NCBI GenBank assembly: GCA_002507545.1
Contig: DAVR01000003.1
Coordinates: forward strand, 1-64,000
Reading direction: 5' to 3'
Origin: Archaeoglobus sp. UBA230
GTDB taxonomy: Archaea > Halobacteriota > Archaeoglobi > Archaeoglobales > Archaeoglobaceae
DNA length: 64,000 nt
In this document: positions 18,684 through 28,565 of the stretch, in pieces
Layout of the letters: every line of letters starts with the position of its first letter
Position numbering within the stretch: the stretch's first letter is position 1
Made by a program: the position numbers and the translations under genes
The notes under the pieces: generated by a model
What the model saw: only the letters and a program-made list of their open reading frames with translations
What the model was told of the DNA's origin: nothing
Database searches by the model: none

Positions 18684-19672
18684 AACACACCACCCCACAG
18701 AAGTATTGCGAAAACAGCCAAGCCGGTGAGCCATCCGACGTAAGAAATGAGCAAAGGTTTAATTCCCACCCTCTGTACCTTTCTGATGTCAACGCTATAG
18801 CCGATAGCAGCAAGTGTCATAGAGAAAACAACCGTTGCAACCGGTCTCAGCATCTCTACAATCTGACTCGGGAGATAGGTGCTGGCGAATAGGGCAACGG
18901 CAAGGAAGGTAACGATATACCAGGGCACGTAGAGGCGGCTCTCGGAATAGAGTATGGACAGAACAAGGGCAACGAGGGCAATCATTGCAATCCTTATCCC
19001 CTTCACTGCAAGAGCTTCATCCTCGACACCAACCAAGTGAGATGATATTTTGACCAATCCTGTTTGATGGAGAGTTGCTCCAGCCATGATGGCGTAATCA
19101 TCGGGGGAAATGCCTGTAAAATGACCTATACTTGGATAAGTTATCGCTCCAGTAAGACCTACAGCAGTTATGATGATTATCGCAGCTGAAAATTCCTCTT
19201 TCTTTGGTCTCAAAAGAGGTGAAACAATTGCAATTGCCGAAACACCACAGATTCCGCTTCCACACGCAAGAAGGAGAGACAAATGCCTGCTAATTTTGAG
19301 TAGTTTTGAAAGCCATATTATAGTTACGAACATCACACTCGCAATAAGAAGGGTAGAAATTACGATCTCAGGTCTGAACTCTCCAAGATAGGGAATGTTT
19401 ATATTGAGGCCATAAAGGGTTATACCAAGCGGCAGAAGCACCATAAGAGATTTTTCTGAGATTCTTTTCATTTTCTCATCATTCTGAAAGTTACCTGCGA
19501 TTATCCCAAATATCAGAGCGAGAAATAATGGTTCGAATGCTGGGTCATAAATACTTGTTATATATGCAGCTATTCCGCAGAAGAATAATAGTAAAATTGT
19601 GTAACCTCCAATTTTGCTGACCGGTAAACCGACTCCCTTAGTTAAATCGGGTATTTTGAAAGAGTCTCGCAT
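18680..19672 (-). CDS. Second YeiH-family putative sulfate/anion exporter
   Basis: A 330-residue membrane protein, the standard YeiH length, with about ten helices. GITLYGLNINIPYLG, LLLACGSGICGVSAIAIVSP and ATLHQTGLVKISSHL are family motifs. It is a paralogue of the protein at 14739-16211. Its stop overlaps the ATG of the PAS/DUF835 regulator, which makes the regulator a likely sensor of the transported anion or of its metabolism. It is preceded by an A/T-rich region with TATATAAAAC that could be its promoter. Confidence 0.82.
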   Translation of the reverse strand: MRDSFKIPDLTKGVGLPVSKIGGYTILLLFFCGIAAYITSIYDPAFEPLFLALIFGIIAGNFQNDEKMKRISEKSLMVLLPLGITLYGLNINIPYLGEFRPEIVISTLLIASVMFVTIIWLSKLLKISRHLSLLLACGSGICGVSAIAIVSPLLRPKKEEFSAAIIIITAVGLTGAITYPSIGHFTGISPDDYAIMAGATLHQTGLVKISSHLVGVEDEALAVKGIRIAMIALVALVLSILYSESRLYVPWYIVTFLAVALFASTYLPSQIVEMLRPVATVVFSMTLAAIGYSVDIRKVQRVGIKPLLISYVGWLTGLAVFAILLWGGVL

Positions 19673-19720
19673 TTATCTACAGTCCGATTAGTTGTATATA
19701 AAACTAATTCTTTAGAACAC

Positions 19721-22312
19721 TTAAATCTCTACAAAAATCACACTGCTTGCAGTCTCCAGCATCTCCACCTCTCTGCCCTCAATACTTTTCTCCGTTACAG
19801 CATCAAACCACTCCGCCCTAACTTCCACATTCTGACCATCCAGTGTAATTTCAATTGCTCCCTCTCTAAGCAATCGCTCTTTCTCCTCCTCGCTCAGTCC
19901 CTCTACAGCTTTTATCAGCTTCTTCGCCTTATCCCTAAACATTGGCCCGATCACCGCAAATTTTGGCTTTAACGCTACAACCCTCTCCCTCACTTCAGGC
20001 ATCTCTTCCACAACTTCCACCTCAGAGTTTGTCGCCCCTGCCACGTCTCTGACATCAAGACCGTCGAGCTTTGAGTAAACTATCAGTCTCTTCAGCGGTG
20101 CATTAAGGGCCAATCCTTTATCGTGCTTGAATTTCCTCACAGCCGCCACTATTTCCTTTATCTCCTCTCCAGCCTTCTCAGCCTTCTCATCCAGAAACTC
20201 CTCCTCGACCACCGGATAGCTCTGCAAGTGAACACTTCCTTCCTTAAAATGACTCCAGCACTCTTCAGCTAAAAAGGGTGTGACTGGAGCCAGCAGCCTC
20301 GTCAGCACATCGAGAGCATAATGGAGAACGAACTTGGCAGCTCTCTTTTCCTCCTCCGAGCCGGAATAAAGCCTGTTCTTCACGATTTCAAGGTAGTTGT
20401 CAGCATACTCATACCAAGTAAACGTCCTGATCGCCTTAATTGCTTCATCAAACCTATAACTGTCCATGTGCTTCCTCACTTCTCCAACAAGCCTGTTCAG
20501 CTTTGATAAAATCCATCTATCCGTGCTCCTCAAATACTGCCTGTCCTCCTCGCTCGGCTTGTAGTTTGCGATATGCATCAGCGTGAACCTCGTTATGCTC
20601 CAGAACTTCTGCTGAAATCTGCTTGCAGCAACAACATCCTTCCAGCTAAAGATGATGTCGTCCCCAATTACTCCACTCGCCGCCCATTGTCTGAGAGCAT
20701 CAACTCCATACTTCTCAACAACTTCTTCGGGCACTATAACGTTTCCAAGGCTCTTACTCATTTTCCTGCCATCTTCTCCAAAAACCATCCCGTTTATGAC
20801 TATCTCATACCACGGAATCTGATCCTCCAAAGCCAGTGACCTCAGAATCGTGTAGAATGCCCATGTCCTGATGATATCATGCCCCTGAGGACGGAGGTGG
20901 GTGGGATACTCCCTCAACTCAGGCCATCCGCATATCATAAGCGGTGTTATACTCGAATCCATCCATGTGTCGAGCACATCAGTCTCTCCTCTGAACTCAG
21001 TCGAACCACATTTCGGACATGGCTCTGGAGGTTGGACAGCGGTTGGATCAACGGGCAACCATTCCTCCTTCGCAACAACAACCTCTCCGCAGTTCTTGCA
21101 GTACCAGGCTGGTATTGGAGTGGCAAAAATCCTCTGCCTGCTTATAACCCAATCCCACTCCATTGACTGAACCCAGCTCTCCAGCCTTGAGTACATGTGC
21201 TCCGGAACCCACTTTATCTTTCTCGCCGCTTCCAAAATCTTCTCCTTCTCCACCTTAACGAACCACTGCTCCGCGGGGATGATTTCAACGGGGGTCTTGC
21301 ATCTCCAGCATACTCCTACATTGTGGTCAATCTCAACCTGCTTTAGCAATCTCCCCTCCTCCTTTAAATCCTCGAGAATTGCTTCTCTCGCCTCTGGAAT
21401 AGTCATGCCAGCATATTTCCCCGCCTTCTCGTTCAGCCTTCCATCCCTTCCAACGATGTTCCTCAGCTCAAGCTTGTGCTTCTTCCACCACTTCACATCC
21501 TGCCTGTCTCCGAATGTGCAGATCATCACCACTCCCGTTCCAAATTCAGGATCAACCTCCTCGTCGGCGATAACCTCGGCATAGTAGTCGGTAGTGGGCA
21601 CTCTTACCCTCTTTCCAACCAGATGTTTGTTCCTCTCATCATCTGGATGAATAGCAATGGCTACGCAAGCAGGAATGAGTTCAGGACGGGTTGTTGCGAT
21701 GATAACATCATCGTCGAACTTGATGTAGTTCAGCCTCGTTCTGTCCTGCCTGTATTCGATTTCGGCAAGTGCAATGGTTGTTTCACACCTCGGACAGAAA
21801 ACGACCGGATGGTAGTCCCTGTAAATCAACCCTTTTTTGTACATCCTCACAAAGGAGAGCTGGGTTTTGGAGTAGTATTCAGGATACATGGTTATGTATT
21901 CTTTGCTCCAGTCTATGCTGTAGCCCATTCTTCTTGCTGTTTCTCTCATTTTGGCGATGTTTTGCTCTGTAAACTTCACACAAAGCTCTCTAAACTTCTC
22001 CCTTGGCACATCACCCTTTTTTATCCCGTAAGACTCCTCAACCTTAACCTCCGTCGGTAAACCGTGACAGTCCCAACCCTGTGGGAACATGACCTCATAG
22101 CCGTTCATCCTCTTGTATCTCGCGATAAAGTCAATTATGCACCAGTTCAGAGCGTGGCCGATGTGAAATGAGCCTGTGGGGTAAGGGGGAGGGGTGTCAA
22201 TTATGTAGTGCGGCTTTTCAGAGTTCCAGTCAAAATAATACATCTCATCCTTCCACAAATTGAGCCACTTCTCCTCAACCTCATGAGCATTGTAGTCCTT
22301 CCTGATTTCCAT
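19721..22312 (-). CDS. valS: Valyl-tRNA synthetase
   Basis: An 863-residue class Ia synthetase that charges tRNA-Val. The Rossmann-fold HIGH motif is FHIGHALNW (about 49-57), followed by [14 protein letters not shown]1 editing domain lies in the middle, a zinc cluster CKNCGEV / CPKCGS is near residue 415-450, and [10 protein letters not shown] (about 520) is the KMSKS loop. ATG at 22312 follows TAAGGGGTG; an in-frame upstream start at 22357 would overlap the FAH gene and is rejected. Confidence 0.96.
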   Translation of the reverse strand: MEIRKDYNAHEVEEKWLNLWKDEMYYFDWNSEKPHYIIDTPPPYPTGSFHIGHALNWCIIDFIARYKRMNGYEVMFPQGWDCHGLPTEVKVEESYGIKKGDVPREKFRELCVKFTEQNIAKMRETARRMGYSIDWSKEYITMYPEYYSKTQLSFVRMYKKGLIYRDYHPVVFCPRCETTIALAEIEYRQDRTRLNYIKFDDDVIIATTRPELIPACVAIAIHPDDERNKHLVGKRVRVPTTDYYAEVIADEEVDPEFGTGVVMICTFGDRQDVKWWKKHKLELRNIVGRDGRLNEKAGKYAGMTIPEAREAILEDLKEEGRLLKQVEIDHNVGVCWRCKTPVEIIPAEQWFVKVEKEKILEAARKIKWVPEHMYSRLESWVQSMEWDWVISRQRIFATPIPAWYCKNCGEVVVAKEEWLPVDPTAVQPPEPCPKCGSTEFRGETDVLDTWMDSSITPLMICGWPELREYPTHLRPQGHDIIRTWAFYTILRSLALEDQIPWYEIVINGMVFGEDGRKMSKSLGNVIVPEEVVEKYGVDALRQWAASGVIGDDIIFSWKDVVAASRFQQKFWSITRFTLMHIANYKPSEEDRQYLRSTDRWILSKLNRLVGEVRKHMDSYRFDEAIKAIRTFTWYEYADNYLEIVKNRLYSGSEEEKRAAKFVLHYALDVLTRLLAPVTPFLAEECWSHFKEGSVHLQSYPVVEEEFLDEKAEKAGEEIKEIVAAVRKFKHDKGLALNAPLKRLIVYSKLDGLDVRDVAGATNSEVEVVEEMPEVRERVVALKPKFAVIGPMFRDKAKKLIKAVEGLSEEEKERLLREGAIEITLDGQNVEVRAEWFDAVTEKSIEGREVEMLETASSVIFVEI

Positions 22313-22350
22313 GTGAACACCCCTTAATGTGACGAAATATAATTTTCGCC

Positions 22351-23103
22351 TCAACACTCACATCGAATCTGTCTGTCAATCTTCACAGCATGATTTCTCA
22401 GAACACCTATTTTCTCAATCTCAACCTCCACGACGTCTCCGTTTTTGAGCATCCCCACCCCAGCTGGTGTGCCGGTGGCAATGACGTCTCCAGCTTTGAG
22501 CGTCATTATGGATGATATGAAAGATACAAGCTGAAATACATCGAAAATCAGGTTTGAAGTGTTTGATTTCTGCACAACTTTGCCGTTAACCCTCGTCTGA
22601 ATCCCCAGCTTTCCCGGATCATTGATCTCGGCAATATACGGACCAATGGGTGCAAAGGTGTCAAAGCTCTTTGCCCTCGTCCACTGCCCATCCTTCGCCT
22701 GCAAATCTCTTGCAGTAACATCATTAAAACACGTATAACCAAGAATATAGTCTGCCGCTTCACTCTCAGCCACATTTTTACAGTCCTCGGCTATGACAAC
22801 CGCAAGCTCTCCCTCATAGTCAACTCTTTGTGAGATGCTGGGAAGAATTATGCAATCTTCGTGACCTATGACGGCAGTGGAGGGTTTCATGAAGAGTATT
22901 GGCTCCTCAGGCACGGGCATATTCAGTTCTTCAGCATGGTCAATGTAGTTAAGACCAACGGCGATTATTTTTGTGGGGATTACAGGGGGGAGGAACTTTA
23001 TGGCAGATATCGGCACTTCATAGTTATCAAACACCAAAAAATCATCCACGATCTCGAAATAACCTTCATAAATCCTACCATTTGCAACAAACCTTCCAAT
23101 CAT
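22351..23103 (-). CDS. Fumarylacetoacetate hydrolase (FAH)-family protein
   Basis: A 250-residue FAH-fold enzyme. [39 protein letters not shown] (two metal-binding acids), [12 protein letters not shown] and [13 protein letters not shown] are the family blocks. Members hydrolyse or decarboxylate C-C bonds in 2-oxo acids such as fumarylpyruvate or oxaloacetate, with Mg2+. The substrate here is unknown. It is upstream of valS, separated by 38 bases. Confidence 0.88.
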   Translation of the reverse strand: MIGRFVANGRIYEGYFEIVDDFLVFDNYEVPISAIKFLPPVIPTKIIAVGLNYIDHAEELNMPVPEEPILFMKPSTAVIGHEDCIILPSISQRVDYEGELAVVIAEDCKNVAESEAADYILGYTCFNDVTARDLQAKDGQWTRAKSFDTFAPIGPYIAEINDPGKLGIQTRVNGKVVQKSNTSNLIFDVFQLVSFISSIMTLKAGDVIATGTPAGVGMLKNGDVVEVEIEKIGVLRNHAVKIDRQIRCEC

Positions 23104-23213
23104 AGTCTCAACCCCTCCCAGTTTTAAAATGATTAAACCCTCTACACATGTTGGTGTGCTCCATATCTCCTGTAGCCGGATAACTCTAAAAACCTTTACC
23201 TCCTAAGCCTAAC

Positions 23214-24263
23214 ATGCTACTCATAAAGACCCAGAGAGGGATGGAGTATGTTGCCGCTTCTCACATCAAAGATGCGATTGGAGATGTCAAGATTGAAGTC
23301 AGACCATCGGGCTTTCTCGGTCTTCTCATTGTTCACTGTGACGAGAATTTGAGAGACAAACTGGATGATATTCCTGAAATAGAGACCATAATTCCTGTCT
23401 TAACTGAATGTAACGCTGATTTAGATGAAATTATTTCAAAAGCCGAAATTATTGCCGAAAAATTGAAAGATGCCAAAACTTTCGCCATCAGAACGAAGAG
23501 AAGGGGGACACACGATTTTTCAAGCCTTGACGTAAATCTTGACCTCGGAGATAGGATAAGGGAGCTTACCGGATGTGAGGTTGACCTCAACTTTCCTGAT
23601 AAGTCTGTTTACGTGGAGATCATCAACAAGAGGGTCTTAATCGGAGTTGTTGATGGTAGCGAGGAGAGAAAAAAGTACACTCCTGAAAAGGTGGATTCAA
23701 GAAAGCTGTTCGGAAAAATCAGCTTCGTCCAGATGCCATATCTTGAGGACACGAAAGCTGCACTTGAGATCGGTGAGAGGGTTGGAAGGGCAGCTCAGGC
23801 GTTTGAGATTAAAGAGCTTATAATTGCGCCTCATGAGTATGTCAACGCCTTTGAACTCGAATACTTCATCAAGGGGGTTAGGAGGGGGCAGCTTGCAAGG
23901 TATAAGGTCCAGGAGAAGGCGTATGCGAGAGAGGTAAGAAAAGTCCCGGTTTTTGTCAGAGACATCTATCAGACTGCAAGAGACAAAAGAAGGAGAAGGA
24001 ACGTCCTGATAGTCACTGACCCTACTGGGAAGCAACTTTCAGGAATAAGAGATGAGCTTGTCAGAAAAATGAAGTTCGCAGATGAGATCGTTGTTTTTGC
24101 CGGGAGCAGAGTGGGCGTGCCAAAGGGATTGTTTCGCCTGGCAGATTTCGTTATTGATTTGGCGCCCTACATCACTTTTGCTACAGAGCAGACCATCCCC
24201 GTTACACTGTCAGCCTTGCTGACGATTTTCGAAGATGATGAGGAAAGAGCTTATAATCCCTGA
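23214..24263 (+). CDS. THUMP-domain SPOUT-family RNA methylase
   Basis: A 349-residue protein. The N-terminal half resembles a THUMP RNA-binding domain (about 1-165, with TFAIRTKRRGTHDFSS and VYVEIINKRVLIGV). The C-terminal half has the SPOUT-like segment from about 190, with GVRRGQLARY, VLIVTDPTGKQL and VVFAGSRVGVPKGLF, and ends in the EQTIPVTLSALL helix expected at a SAM-binding trefoil knot. It probably methylates tRNA or rRNA. The target is not known. It is followed 15 bases later by coaD. Confidence 0.75.
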   Translation: MLLIKTQRGMEYVAASHIKDAIGDVKIEVRPSGFLGLLIVHCDENLRDKLDDIPEIETIIPVLTECNADLDEIISKAEIIAEKLKDAKTFAIRTKRRGTHDFSSLDVNLDLGDRIRELTGCEVDLNFPDKSVYVEIINKRVLIGVVDGSEERKKYTPEKVDSRKLFGKISFVQMPYLEDTKAALEIGERVGRAAQAFEIKELIIAPHEYVNAFELEYFIKGVRRGQLARYKVQEKAYAREVRKVPVFVRDIYQTARDKRRRRNVLIVTDPTGKQLSGIRDELVRKMKFADEIVVFAGSRVGVPKGLFRLADFVIDLAPYITFATEQTIPVTLSALLTIFEDDEERAYNP

Positions 24264-24278
24264 ACATCTCCACCTTCT

Positions 24279-24725
24279 GTGAAGGTCGCTCTTGGAGGAA
24301 CCTTTGAGCCCCTTCATGAGGGACACAAAAAGCTCATAGAGGTTGCAGTTAAGCTTGGGGGCAGAGGTATAACAATTGGAATAACAAGCGACAGAATGGC
24401 GAGGGCGAGAATTAGGAGCGTTTTGCCCTTCTCCATCAGGGCGGAGAATGTGAGAAGGTACGTTTTGAGAAAGTATGGATTTGAACCAGAAATTGTAAAA
24501 ATAACCAACCCCTATGGGAAAACACTTGAAGTTGATTTTGATTATCTTGTCGTTTCTCCAGAAACCTACGAAATGGCTTTGAAGATAAATGAAAAGAGAG
24601 AAGAGATGGGAAAAAGGAAGATCACGATCGTCAAGGTGGACTGGGTGATGGCCGAAGATGGCAAGCCAATTTCCTCCACGAGAATCAAAAGGGGAGAAAT
24701 TGACAGATACGGAGGGGTTATTTAG
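24279..24725 (+). CDS. coaD: Phosphopantetheine adenylyltransferase (archaeal type)
   Basis: A 148-residue nucleotidyltransferase starting with GTG at 24279. ALGGTFEPLHEGHKKLI holds the TFxxxHxGH motif and ISSTRIKRGEID holds the ISST(R/K) motif. It transfers AMP to phosphopantetheine to give dephospho-CoA, the penultimate step of CoA synthesis. The archaeal enzymes are distinct from bacterial CoaD; the symbol is used by function. The gene follows the THUMP-SPOUT gene closely and is probably cotranscribed. Confidence 0.9.
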   Translation: MKVALGGTFEPLHEGHKKLIEVAVKLGGRGITIGITSDRMARARIRSVLPFSIRAENVRRYVLRKYGFEPEIVKITNPYGKTLEVDFDYLVVSPETYEMALKINEKREEMGKRKITIVKVDWVMAEDGKPISSTRIKRGEIDRYGGVI

Positions 24726-24740
24726 TTGAATTCTCAATTC

Positions 24741-25062
24741 AAACGTCTGCCATCTCAAGAAGAAAGATTTGGTCAAGAGTTTGTTTTAAGAAGGCTTCGT
24801 AGAGCCCCGTAACTTCTTCGACAATTATCTTGCCCTTGGTGAGGACATAATGTCTGAATTTTTGCGGGGAGCGAATCAATGGGAACAACATGTATTATCA
24901 CTGATGTTTACTTGGTGGCGAGTTTAGACCAGAGGAGCGAATCAATGGGAACAACATCAACCCGGGACTGACAACTCCATCTCCAGTTTGGCACCCAAGT
25001 TGAGATAATACTTCAGATTCCCCTCTGGTGGTGTAAACAGCGACGTCAACGTCCCTGAACAT
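24741..25062 (-). pseudogene. Decayed MNT-type nucleotidyltransferase (antitoxin-like)
   Basis: Read on the minus strand in changing frames, this stretch gives FRDVDVAVYTTRGESEVLSQ, then AKLEMELSV after a one-base shift, then VDVVPIDSL, and, after an insertion, KFRHYVLTKGKIIVEEVTG and QTLDQIFLLEMADV with the stop at 24741. Together these are the core of a minimal nucleotidyltransferase: the DVDVAVY acid pair, the VDVVPI strand and a typical C-terminal tail. At least two frameshifts and an insertion between two copies of a 24-base word disable it. Further upstream (25063-25260) a minus frame stays open, but I do not recognise it. The rest of the gap 24726-25281 holds the ftr promoter. Confidence 0.7.
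24868..24957. repeat. Two 24-bp direct repeats, 42 bp apart, inside the pseudogene
   Basis: A 24-base word at 24868-24891 is repeated exactly at 24934-24957. In the minus strand it encodes VVPIDSL of the nucleotidyltransferase. The pair looks like a local duplication or insertion event in a dead gene, not a functional array. Confidence 0.75.
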
Positions 25063-25281
25063 TCACATCACTACAAAATTAAGGATTGGTGCTTCATAAA
25101 CATTTTTCTGGATCAAATTCATATCTACAGACTCAGTTGCCTCATAAACATCCCGAACAAGCCTTCTGATGTATGCTTGATTGTTTGCGCTACCAAAAAG
25201 CCCTTTTTCTTTAAAAATTTTCCAGTGTTCAAAAATAAAAAGATTTAAATCGCTGCATTCAAACAAAATTCGGGTGATAGA

Positions 25282-26175
25282 ATGAAAGTAAACGGTGTTG
25301 AGGTAGAAGAGACTTTTGCTGAGGCCTTTGATATAAAAATCGCAAGGGTTTTGATAACGGGCTACGACTATTACTGGGCTTGGGTGGCTGCAAACGAGGC
25401 AACAGGTTTTGGCACGTCTGTAATCATGTGCCCTGCCGAGGCCGGAATAGAGCTCAAGGTCAAACCTTCCGACACCCCTGACGGCAGACCGGGCTACTAC
25501 ATCCAGATATGCCACATGAGCAAGAAAGGGCTTGAAGAGCAGCTTCTTGCGAGACTTGGTCAGTGTGTGCTAACTGCTCCAACAGCGGCAGTCTTCAACG
25601 GTCTGCCTGATGCTGAGGAGAAGTTCGACACAGGCTTCAAGCTCAAGTTCTTCGCAGACGGTTACGAGAAGGAATTGGAGGTAGGAGGAAGGAAGTGCTG
25701 GGCTGTTCCGATGATGGAAGGTGACTTCATCATTGAGAATGACATCGGCTACACGAACGGTATTGCTGGAGGTAACTTCTTCATAATGGCCGAAACCCAG
25801 CCTTCCGCTCTTGCTGCTGCCAAAGCAGCTGTTGATGCCATCAACGACGTAGAGGGGGTAATCACACCATTCCCCGGTGGTATTGTTGCTTCAGGTTCGA
25901 AAGTGGGAGCTAACAAATATAAGTTCCTGAAGGCTTCAACAAACGAGAAATTCGCCCCAAGCATAAGGGATCAGGTTGAGGGAACGCAAATTCCAGAAGG
26001 TGTTAAGGCAGTTTACGAGATAGTCATAAACGGTCTGAATGCAGACGCGATCAAGGAGGCAACGAGGGTTGGAATTCTCGCTGCAACAAAGATTCCGGGA
26101 GTTGTGAAGATCACAGCAGGAAACTACGGTGGAAAGCTCGGAAAACACATTATCAATCTGAACGAACTCTTCTAA
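25282..26175 (+). CDS. ftr: Formylmethanofuran:H4MPT formyltransferase
   Basis: A 297-residue protein, the standard length. MKVNGVEVEETFAEAFDIK, ANEATGFGTSVIMCPAEAGI and the second-half GNFFIMAETQPSALAAA with FPGGIVASGSKVG are clear Ftr features. The enzyme moves the formyl group between methanofuran and tetrahydromethanopterin in the cytoplasm. In a sulfate reducer it works in the oxidative C1 branch; Mer of the same pathway is at the window start. An A/T-rich AAAAGATTTAAATC about 30-40 bases upstream may be the TATA box, and GGGTGATAG before the ATG is a plausible ribosome-binding site. Confidence 0.97.
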   Translation: MKVNGVEVEETFAEAFDIKIARVLITGYDYYWAWVAANEATGFGTSVIMCPAEAGIELKVKPSDTPDGRPGYYIQICHMSKKGLEEQLLARLGQCVLTAPTAAVFNGLPDAEEKFDTGFKLKFFADGYEKELEVGGRKCWAVPMMEGDFIIENDIGYTNGIAGGNFFIMAETQPSALAAAKAAVDAINDVEGVITPFPGGIVASGSKVGANKYKFLKASTNEKFAPSIRDQVEGTQIPEGVKAVYEIVINGLNADAIKEATRVGILAATKIPGVVKITAGNYGGKLGKHIINLNELF

Positions 26176-26183
26176 TTTATTTT

Positions 26184-26936
26184 ATGAAAACTATTTTGAC
26201 AATTTCTGGTCTCGACCCTTCTGGTGGGGCAGGAGTGCATGCAGACATTAAAACTGCAAGGGCAATCGGACTATATCCTGCTTCAGTAATAACTTCCCTA
26301 ACAGTTCAAAATACCTGCTCCGTCACTTCTGCCCATTCTGTGGACGCTGAAATAATAAAGCAACAAATCAGAGCAGTAGTTGAGGACATTGGAATAAACT
26401 GCATCAAAATAGGCTTAATTTCCTCCGTTGATGTTGCGGATGCAATTGTCAAAGAAATTTCGCGGCTCGACGTCCCAACGGTTCTTGACCCTGTAATCTT
26501 TGCTGGAGCGGGCGGGGAAATTGGGGATGTTGAGGCCTACAAAAAGCTTCTGAAGCAGGTCAGTGTTACAACACCCAATCTTGTCGAGGCGAGGAGTTTT
26601 GCCTCAACCAAAATCAAAAGTGCAGACAGACTCAGGGAGGCTGAGGAGCTGGCAATCAGCCTAAACAAAAAATATGACTGTGATGTTGTCATTACAGGAG
26701 GAGAACTTAGTGGAAAAGATGTTGTTTGTGAGAGAGGAAAGATATACACTGTCTCTGCAGAATTCTCGCCTGTTAATATTCACGGGACTGGATGTGTTTA
26801 CAGCACAGCTTTAGCCTGCTATCTTGGGCTCGGCAATGCCCTTGAGGACGCTGTAAGAAAGGCGAGGATTTTTGTGCTCGAGAGTGTTAAAAAAGCTCTA
26901 AGGCCGGGTAAATGTTTTCCTGTAATCAATCCTTAG
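26184..26936 (+). CDS. thiD: Hydroxymethylpyrimidine (phospho)kinase
   Basis: A 250-residue ribokinase-fold enzyme of thiamine synthesis. ISGLDPSGGAGVHADIKT at the start is the family signature, followed by LDPVIFAGAG and the anion-hole motif NIHGTGCVYSTALA. It phosphorylates HMP and HMP-P. It lacks the C-terminal ThiN domain that many archaeal ThiD proteins carry. It begins 8 bases after ftr and overlaps the convergent GPN GTPase gene by four bases. Confidence 0.92.
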   Translation: MKTILTISGLDPSGGAGVHADIKTARAIGLYPASVITSLTVQNTCSVTSAHSVDAEIIKQQIRAVVEDIGINCIKIGLISSVDVADAIVKEISRLDVPTVLDPVIFAGAGGEIGDVEAYKKLLKQVSVTTPNLVEARSFASTKIKSADRLREAEELAISLNKKYDCDVVITGGELSGKDVVCERGKIYTVSAEFSPVNIHGTGCVYSTALACYLGLGNALEDAVRKARIFVLESVKKALRPGKCFPVINP

Positions 26937-27697
26937 AAGAGTATTCTTTCCAAGTCGTCACCTCCGTAAAAAATTTCCTGAATTGCGTCGTAAATGTCTT
27001 CCATACCATAACCCGTTACCGCAGAGACAGGAATGAGCGGTCTGAAAAATCCTGCTTCCTTTAAAATAAGGAAAAGTTCGAGATTTAGGGTTTTTCGCTC
27101 TAAATCAAGGCTGTCGTATAGCGTTTCTGGATCAGAACTCCATTCCATAACCCTTTCAAGCTCGTTTTCCGATAGGATATCAGATTTTGACAAAACAAGC
27201 ACCTGAGGTATTTCAAGTCTGAAAACAGCAGATGAGGCCATGAAAAGCATTGAGAGAAAGCCTGATGGTGTTTTGGAGACAACAGGATCGAAAAGGTAAA
27301 CCATCACACTTCTCTCAGGATTCAAGGCTTTTATTAAAATTCTGCTGCTCTCGCGCAGTGTGAAAAGCTCAAGCTGCCCGGGGGTGTCTATCAGCACATA
27401 CTCCGAGGATGTAAGTTCAATTTCGTCTTTTATATCATCAACGAGGGTAGAGACAAGGTCAGCACCTATAATCTGCGCCCCATTCGGACCAACATTGTAT
27501 TTCTCCATTATGTCTTCAAGAGTGAACCACTCCCTTACATCAATATCGGCTGAATATGGCACAAAATCTGCTCCCGGATCAAGATTTACCACCATATAAT
27601 CTAAATTTTTCAGATTAAGCCAGTCAGCAAAAGCCTTGGTTAGGTACGTCTTCCCTGAGCCTGCAGTTCCAGTTACATAAACAAACACCTGCTCCAT
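26933..27697 (-). CDS. GPN-loop GTPase
   Basis: A 254-residue P-loop protein. GTAGSGKTYLTKAFADW is the Walker A region, NLDPGADFVPY is switch I, VGPNGAQI is the Gly-Pro-Asn loop that defines the family, and LIDTPGQLELF is the G3/Walker B region. GPN GTPases form homodimers; eukaryotic members assemble RNA polymerase II, and the archaeal role is less clear. It is followed upstream by a small Cys-containing protein gene 7 bases away. Confidence 0.93.
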   Translation of the reverse strand: MEQVFVYVTGTAGSGKTYLTKAFADWLNLKNLDYMVVNLDPGADFVPYSADIDVREWFTLEDIMEKYNVGPNGAQIIGADLVSTLVDDIKDEIELTSSEYVLIDTPGQLELFTLRESSRILIKALNPERSVMVYLFDPVVSKTPSGFLSMLFMASSAVFRLEIPQVLVLSKSDILSENELERVMEWSSDPETLYDSLDLERKTLNLELFLILKEAGFFRPLIPVSAVTGYGMEDIYDAIQEIFYGGDDLERILF

Positions 27698-27704
27698 GAA
27701 AAAA

Positions 27705-27944
27705 CTAACTGGGTGTGTTCAAAACCTCTACCTTGTTCTTAGTCTTCATACCATGCAAGTATTTTTTCGCATCAACAATAAACGGACAATACTGGGGACA
27801 GCCCAAACCCTTCACGCCCTGTATCCTGCAGGATACGGAGTTGGAGCACTCTAACACTTCAATATTCTGATCTCTAATGTAGATAATAGCCGAATTTCTT
27901 TTATTCTTGACCTCGAGGATATAACTCTGTATAGTAACCATCAT
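27705..27944 (-). CDS. Small cysteine-containing protein of unknown function (79 aa)
   Basis: I do not recognise this protein. It starts MMVTIQSYILEVKNKRNSAI and has cysteines at ECSNSVSCRIQGVKGLGCPQYCPF, which could bind a metal or Fe-S cluster. No membrane segment is visible. It sits 7 bases before the GPN GTPase gene on the same strand and 19 bases after the HIT gene, so the three may be one operon. Confidence 0.55.
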   Translation of the reverse strand: MMVTIQSYILEVKNKRNSAIIYIRDQNIEVLECSNSVSCRIQGVKGLGCPQYCPFIVDAKKYLHGMKTKNKVEVLNTPS

Positions 27945-27963
27945 AATAATCGTTACATTAATC

Positions 27964-28488
27964 TTATAAAAATTTTCCGGTTTTGTTCACACACTGGTTA
28001 AAATTTTTTCTGTATATAATTACCTCCCTTAGCTTATCATAGGTATCTTCAAGCGCTTCGGGGACTATTTGCACATCAGCTAACACTGGCATAAAGGATG
28101 TGTCTCCATTCCATCTCGGCACTATGTGGATGTGAAGGTGATCTGCTATCCCCGCTCCCGCCACTTTTCCGATGTTGATACCGATATTGAAACCATCCGG
28201 ATTCATGACTTCTCTTATAACACTAACAGCGAAGTTTACGAGCTTCATGGATTCGAGTAATTCGTCTTCATTCATATCTTCAGTTGAGGGGATGTGGCGA
28301 TACGGACAGACCATTACGTGACCGGGATTGTACGGATTTCGATTCATTATGGTGTAGCACGTTTCACCCCTGTATAGGATCAGATTCTTTTTGTCATCCT
28401 TCTCCTTTGGTGCTTCACAGAATACGCAATCTTTTGGCTTAGGAGCGAGAATATATCTAATCCTCCAAGGTGCGAATATCCTTTCCAT
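27964..28488 (-). CDS. HIT-family nucleotide hydrolase/transferase
   Basis: A 174-residue HIT protein from ATG at 28488. MERIFAPWRIRYI at the N-terminus, CVFC as half of a zinc site, NPYNPGHVMVCPYRHI, and the HxHxH triad DHLHIHIVPRW are all present. It resembles Ap4A phosphorylase/hydrolase-type HIT proteins. A longer frame to 28692 crosses the divergent hdrA start and is rejected. Divergent from hdrA. Confidence 0.88.
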   Translation of the reverse strand: MERIFAPWRIRYILAPKPKDCVFCEAPKEKDDKKNLILYRGETCYTIMNRNPYNPGHVMVCPYRHIPSTEDMNEDELLESMKLVNFAVSVIREVMNPDGFNIGINIGKVAGAGIADHLHIHIVPRWNGDTSFMPVLADVQIVPEALEDTYDKLREVIIYRKNFNQCVNKTGKFL

Positions 28489-28565
28489 ACAGCACGTATT
28501 GCTGGCATTTATAAGCATTTTGTTATGAAAAGATTTAAAACTGGGAATATAGGAAGGACTAAAGA

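Noticed and set aside
24868-24957. A CRISPR-like pair of 24-bp repeats with a 42-bp spacer (period 66).
   Set aside because: There are only two copies, no cas genes, and the repeat encodes VVPIDSL of a decayed nucleotidyltransferase on the minus strand. A local duplication explains it better.
25063-25515. A 150-codon minus-strand frame overlapping the start of ftr.
   Set aside because: Its first half is the antisense of ftr. The rest is open but matches nothing I know and leads straight into the decayed nucleotidyltransferase.
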